In this document: one piece after another, positions 61,101 through 64,000 of the stretch
Numbering within the stretch: the first letter of the stretch is position 1
How the letters are laid out: every line of letters starts with the position of its first letter
NCBI RefSeq assembly: GCF_030936135.1
Contig: NC_082602.1
Span: 806,001-870,000, forward strand
DNA length: 64,000 nt
Direction: 5' to 3'
DNA from: Gavia stellata
Lineage: Eukaryota > Chordata > Aves > Gaviiformes > Gaviidae
The notes under the pieces: model-generated
Seen by the model: the letters and a program-made list of their open reading frames with translations, nothing else
Databases searched by the model: none
Told to the model about the DNA's origin: nothing
Translations under genes and position numbers: made by a program

Positions 61101-63714
61101 CGGCACTGACACCCTTTCTTTTGGGCTTGTATGCTTGGATGGGCGAGGTTTTTCGGGGGAAGCCCTGCTTTCTTTCTGACCCGGTTTCCATCTTCTCTGG
61201 TCAGTTTTGACTTTGTGGCACCTTTCTAACTGGATTTGTAGTTGAAAGGCAGCTGGTATCATTTTCTACCCACCAGTTTAATTTCACTTTCTTGAAGAAT
61301 TCAGAGTTTGTACAATCCCTTGTCTATATGAACCAATTTTTTTTTTTTTTTTTGCATTACGCTTCCATTTTTGCTCAGGGAGCTCTACTTGAGAGCCTGG
61401 GGAGACTGCAAGGCAAGAGAGGGCTGGTGGGTTATCACATCTGCACCTTTCCCAATGCAACCTTCATAGAGACTGGTCTCACCTCTGCGGGCAAAAACAT
61501 GGAGGGCAGCAAGGGAAATTCCTCCTCCCCTGTCCCTTTCCTTGGGAAGGGGGAAAAATTGGCCAGCAAAGTCCTTGCCAGCCCTACCGGAGTGCCACGT
61601 GGGCTCCCAGCCTGCCGTGAGACCTGGCCACGGGCTTGGGGACACAAGCTGACTGTCACAGGCATCGTCTTTGGAATGAAGATCAAATGGGCAGACTTAT
61701 TTATTTTTTTGCTAGCTCCCAAGCTTACTTGTGCACTTCTCAAATGACGCCTGCAATGATATTTAATTTAGGGGTACCTGAGCGTGGGGATTTGATCTGG
61801 TCCCAGGTGCGGTCACCTGAGATCAAAGGCAGAGCCCCAGCAGCTTTCAGAAATACTCTCTGTTTTCATAGACTGCTTGTTATTAGGTTAATGATCCCCT
61901 GGAAAAGGAGTCCATCCCAGAGCACACAATTAATGGCTTGCTCGATTTCAGTGCTGGTTCCCTACCCTGCATGAGGGCGATGTGACCTCCTTGGGAAACT
62001 CCGTGGCTTTGGGTCAGAAAACACTGGGACTGGCAAAACTTTCCCTGTGACCTTCAAAGCAAAGAGGAAACACAGCAGAGAGCTGTGCTGGTGGCTGGTT
62101 GAGGGAGCTGGCTCTGAAGGGGGGAAAGGAAAACTGTTTTATTTGGTCTTCCCTGCTGGGGCAAAACCAGGAGGATTCCTGGTTTATTTACACTGGAGTG
62201 AGGGCAATCTGGAAGCTCTTTCAGGCTTGCTCTGGGAAAACGGTTATTTTTTTCATGCCCTGCTTAATCTGTTGAAAAATCACTATGCCTTTGAGAAGGA
62301 CAGAGCCTAAAAACTGTGTTTTCCATCCCTCTCTGAAAGGGGTCCAGCATCCAGGGTACAGCCAACGCCTTCAACACGAGTCTAGGGAGCAGCCACCCAA
62401 GCCCCGCAGGAGTTATTTTGATAAAGCTGGGTATTGGCGTGACGGGAGTTACCTCGGATGGACGGGGGCCGGATGATGCTCCTGTTGCTGAGCCCCTTGG
62501 TGGCAGGGAAATGGAGGTTGGGGATAGCCGTGTAGGCTTGGGGTGCGTAGAAAACCGGGGCGCCCAGGTAGGCAGTGGCGGGGTCGTACACGTGTCCGAA
62601 GGCGTAGGTGTATTCTCCTTGCAGCATGGTACCTCTGCCGCCTGTGCCCCGGGTGTATCTGACGTAGCTGTCTTTGTCGACGGGTTTGGCTAATGTCACC
62701 TCGATCGGGGACCCATCCAGCACCTTCATGCCAGGGTGGTGGGGAGAGAGCACGGGAGAAGCACAAGCGTAAGTCTCCAAAGTGCACGGGGATTATCCTG
62801 CCTAGGGAGGCAGTTTCCCTACATGGTTTGCTAATGGGACGGGAAGATGGAGAAAACCACCCAAAAAAGTCAAAATCTCCCTCCCACAGGTGGAAGAAGG
62901 CACTGGCTGGGTGAAGGCTTAGCGTGTTGAGAGCACCCAGCCCTGACCCCTGCCAGGAGAGGCTCCTTAACCGCATTAGCACAGTTGTGAAGCCATCAAA
63001 AGGCTTTGCTTCCCTGCAAAGTAGCGTGTAAGTCAGTGAGATTATACGTGCTCCTATGGAGAATAGCAGTAGCACTAAAAATAGGAGAGGGGTTAACACC
63101 TCTTTGGGAACAGCTCTTGCATTACAGCGCCGTGAATTACATGCGGCGCAAGAAGCACTAAATACAGCAACCTCCTTGCAAATCCGCATCTGAATTTAGA
63201 GCAGATGTTTTGGGTTGACCTTGTTTGTCCCGGTTTGCCATTCACACGCTGCCATGCGAGTGTTTTTGTTGGCAGACGTGGAACACGGATGTGAGCATGA
63301 GCCAAGGGAACCATAACCCCTCCTTTGCTAGTCCTCGTTTTGGCTTTGCTCTGCTTTTTTTCAGTGAGGGGTGAACTACAGTCTGAGCTGGGCAAACATT
63401 TAGCACGAATGCAAGGAGCAAGAACTAAAATGAAGAGTTTGTGTACATCAGGGTTGCTGAAAAGCAAATTCAGGAGTATAAAAGCAGCCTGCAAGGAGAA
63501 AACAGGGCTAACACTTTCAGGATGTTTTTGTAGCTAATGAACCAGGCAGCTTTGTTTCAGCTGCCTATAATGTACTGCATATAAGCCCCAGAAATTAGCA
63601 TTTACAGCAACTTTACCTTCCCGTTCAAGGCTTTCATAGCTTCAACCGCATCTTCTCTTTTATTAAAGTGCACAAAGGCATAGTCTCTAATTTTCTTTAC
63701 TCTCTCTACTGCAC
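54999..63714 (-). CDS. A1CF: A1CF, APOBEC1 complementation factor (C-terminal part, six exons)
   Basis: Minus-strand exons in coding order are 63714-63617, 62723-62453, 60951-60743, 58470-58334, 57658-57525 and 55150-54999; phases join to about 333 residues ending in TAA. They match the human protein from the second half of RRM3 to the C-terminus. A1CF is an hnRNP-like nuclear/cytoplasmic RNA-binding protein that docks APOBEC1 on apoB mRNA. Visible parts: the RNP1-like RDYAFVHF of RRM3, the Gly/Tyr-rich linker, an RG-rich stretch ([10 protein letters not shown]), a dsRNA-binding-like domain (from about MELTPMNYV to TLQTLGI) and the C-terminus SDGYGAF. The human Ala-rich run before AFPG is about five residues shorter here. 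RRM1, RRM2 and the start lie beyond 64,000. RBM47 and RBM46 are relatives but match less well. Confidence 0.97.
57159..57305 (+). mobile_element. CR1 LINE 3' fragment
   Basis: The plus strand reads cgcctggacacggccccaag, caacctgctgtatctg, ctgggagcagggttggac and then cctccagcctgagttgctct with atgat, a diverged CR1 3' end. It lies in an A1CF intron, opposite to that gene. Confidence 0.8.
57525..57658 (-). CDS. A1CF: A1CF exon, end of dsRNA-binding-like domain
   Basis: Minus-strand acceptor ctgttcacag, donor tcc-ag|gtatgg (Gly codon split). Encodes [31 protein letters not shown] and a short Pro/Ala-rich run ending AFPG. Confidence 0.96.
57794..57833 (+). repeat. 20-bp exact tandem repeat in A1CF intron
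   Basis: The unit taacaaaaggactctcctcg is present twice back to back. Confidence 0.95.
58334..58470 (-). CDS. A1CF: A1CF exon, dsRNA-binding-like domain
   Basis: Minus-strand acceptor cccttctag, donor acc-at|gtatgt. Encodes [19 protein letters not shown] and [16 protein letters not shown]; leaves in phase 2. Confidence 0.97.
60743..60951 (-). CDS. A1CF: A1CF exon with RG-rich segment and tandem acceptors
   Basis: Minus-strand acceptor attcctag before [15 protein letters not shown]; donor cct-cag|gtacgt. A second acceptor (ctgtag, AG at 60929-60928) lies 24 nt further in and would remove exactly EIYMNVPV while keeping frame. The exon goes on through [15 protein letters not shown] into the dsRNA-binding-like domain. 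Confidence 0.96.
62453..62723 (-). CDS. A1CF: A1CF exon, end of RRM3 and Gly/Tyr-rich linker
   Basis: Minus-strand acceptor catgaag, donor atc-cga-g|gtaact. Encodes [19 protein letters not shown], then the [11 protein letters not shown] and [11 protein letters not shown] segments. Another minus-strand frame is open across the same exon (246 codons) but is not the coding frame. Confidence 0.97.
63617..63714 (-). CDS. A1CF: A1CF exon, second half of RRM3
   Basis: Minus-strand acceptor tttctgcag and donor ggg-aag|gtaaag. Encodes [16 protein letters not shown] and [13 protein letters not shown]; enters in phase 1 (a Gly codon split) and leaves in phase 0. Confidence 0.97.
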
Positions 63715-64000
63715 CTGCAGAAAACGTTGGAATATTAGTTGGAAATGGGTATTAGTTGGAAAATAACAGATCTGAAAGAGCGACTGTGTTGTGTTATGAG
63801 CCTTTGGAGAGCAAAGGCTGACCAAGGGTAAAGGAGCAAGAGGACAGTGTCTTCTTACTGCTTAGGATGTATATACCATGGGAAAATAAGTATAAAGGCT
63901 GTAGTATTTCAAGGAAAACTAGAAATACTTGAGGTCAGTCACCAGTAAGTTTCCCATTACACGGGAGTGGTTTCCTCCTGTGCTACCTTTGGGCTTGTGT
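63715..64000 (-). other. A1CF: A1CF intron running out of the window
   Basis: Intron upstream (on the minus strand) of the RRM3 exon; nothing recognisable in it. Confidence 0.8.

Larger units (their letters stand above)
55151..63616 (-). other. A1CF: A1CF introns
   Basis: Introns are 55151-57524, 57659-58333, 58471-60742, 60952-62452 and 62724-63616. The most 3' one contains a CR1 fragment and a T22 tract near 56546. Others contain a 20-bp tandem repeat, an A-tract near 58927-58950 and a T-run near 61336. No extra exons are needed. Confidence 0.85.

Noticed and set aside
62449-63189. A 246-codon minus-strand open frame, the longest in the window
   Set aside because: It overlaps the A1CF exon at 62453-62723 in a different frame from the coding one; the rest is intron. 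It has no recognisable domain.

Overview
This window is vertebrate nuclear DNA, almost certainly from a bird. Intron-split genes match vertebrate families, introns are short for the genes involved, and the only recognisable interspersed repeats are CR1 LINE fragments with the sauropsid/avian 3' end. The species cannot be named from the sequence alone. I place three protein genes by reading exon translations against what I remember of the human proteins, and every internal splice junction was checked for AG/GT sites and reading-frame phase.

Layout. (1) 1-~12,960, plus strand: the 3' half of SGMS1 (sphingomyelin synthase 1), with four coding exons between 3,748 and 11,294, then an AT-rich 3' UTR with several poly(A) signals. 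The N-terminal SAM-domain exon lies before the window. (2) ~12,970-25,733: intergenic DNA with one CR1 fragment at each end and no supportable gene; a non-coding first exon of ASAH2 probably lies here. (3) 25,734-~47,100, plus strand: a complete, apparently functional ASAH2 (neutral ceramidase), 20 coding exons, 730 codons in the preferred model, with all catalytic motifs intact. (4) ~47,100-54,998: ASAH2/A1CF tail-to-tail interval, part of which must be the A1CF 3' UTR. (5) 54,999-64,000, minus strand: the last six coding exons of A1CF (APOBEC1 complementation factor), from the second half of RRM3 to the stop codon.

Function. SGMS1 converts ceramide plus phosphatidylcholine into sphingomyelin plus diacylglycerol in the Golgi. 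ASAH2 hydrolyses ceramide at the cell surface or in secretions, especially in gut. Two ceramide-consuming enzymes are therefore neighbours in the same orientation. A1CF is an RNA-binding cofactor of apoB mRNA editing and is not a sphingolipid gene; the same three genes also lie near each other on human 10q11.

Most notable observations. An exact 154-bp tandem duplication copies the end of ASAH2 exon 4 with its splice donor, and a second tandem duplication of 111 bp lies in the same intron. ASAH2 seems to lack an obvious mucin-box exon and has an ambiguous first donor, possibly a GC-AG intron. A1CF has a second in-frame acceptor that would remove exactly the eight residues EIYMNVPV, matching the known human short and long isoforms. 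I found no evidence of a novel biological system; this is a fairly ordinary conserved avian locus.
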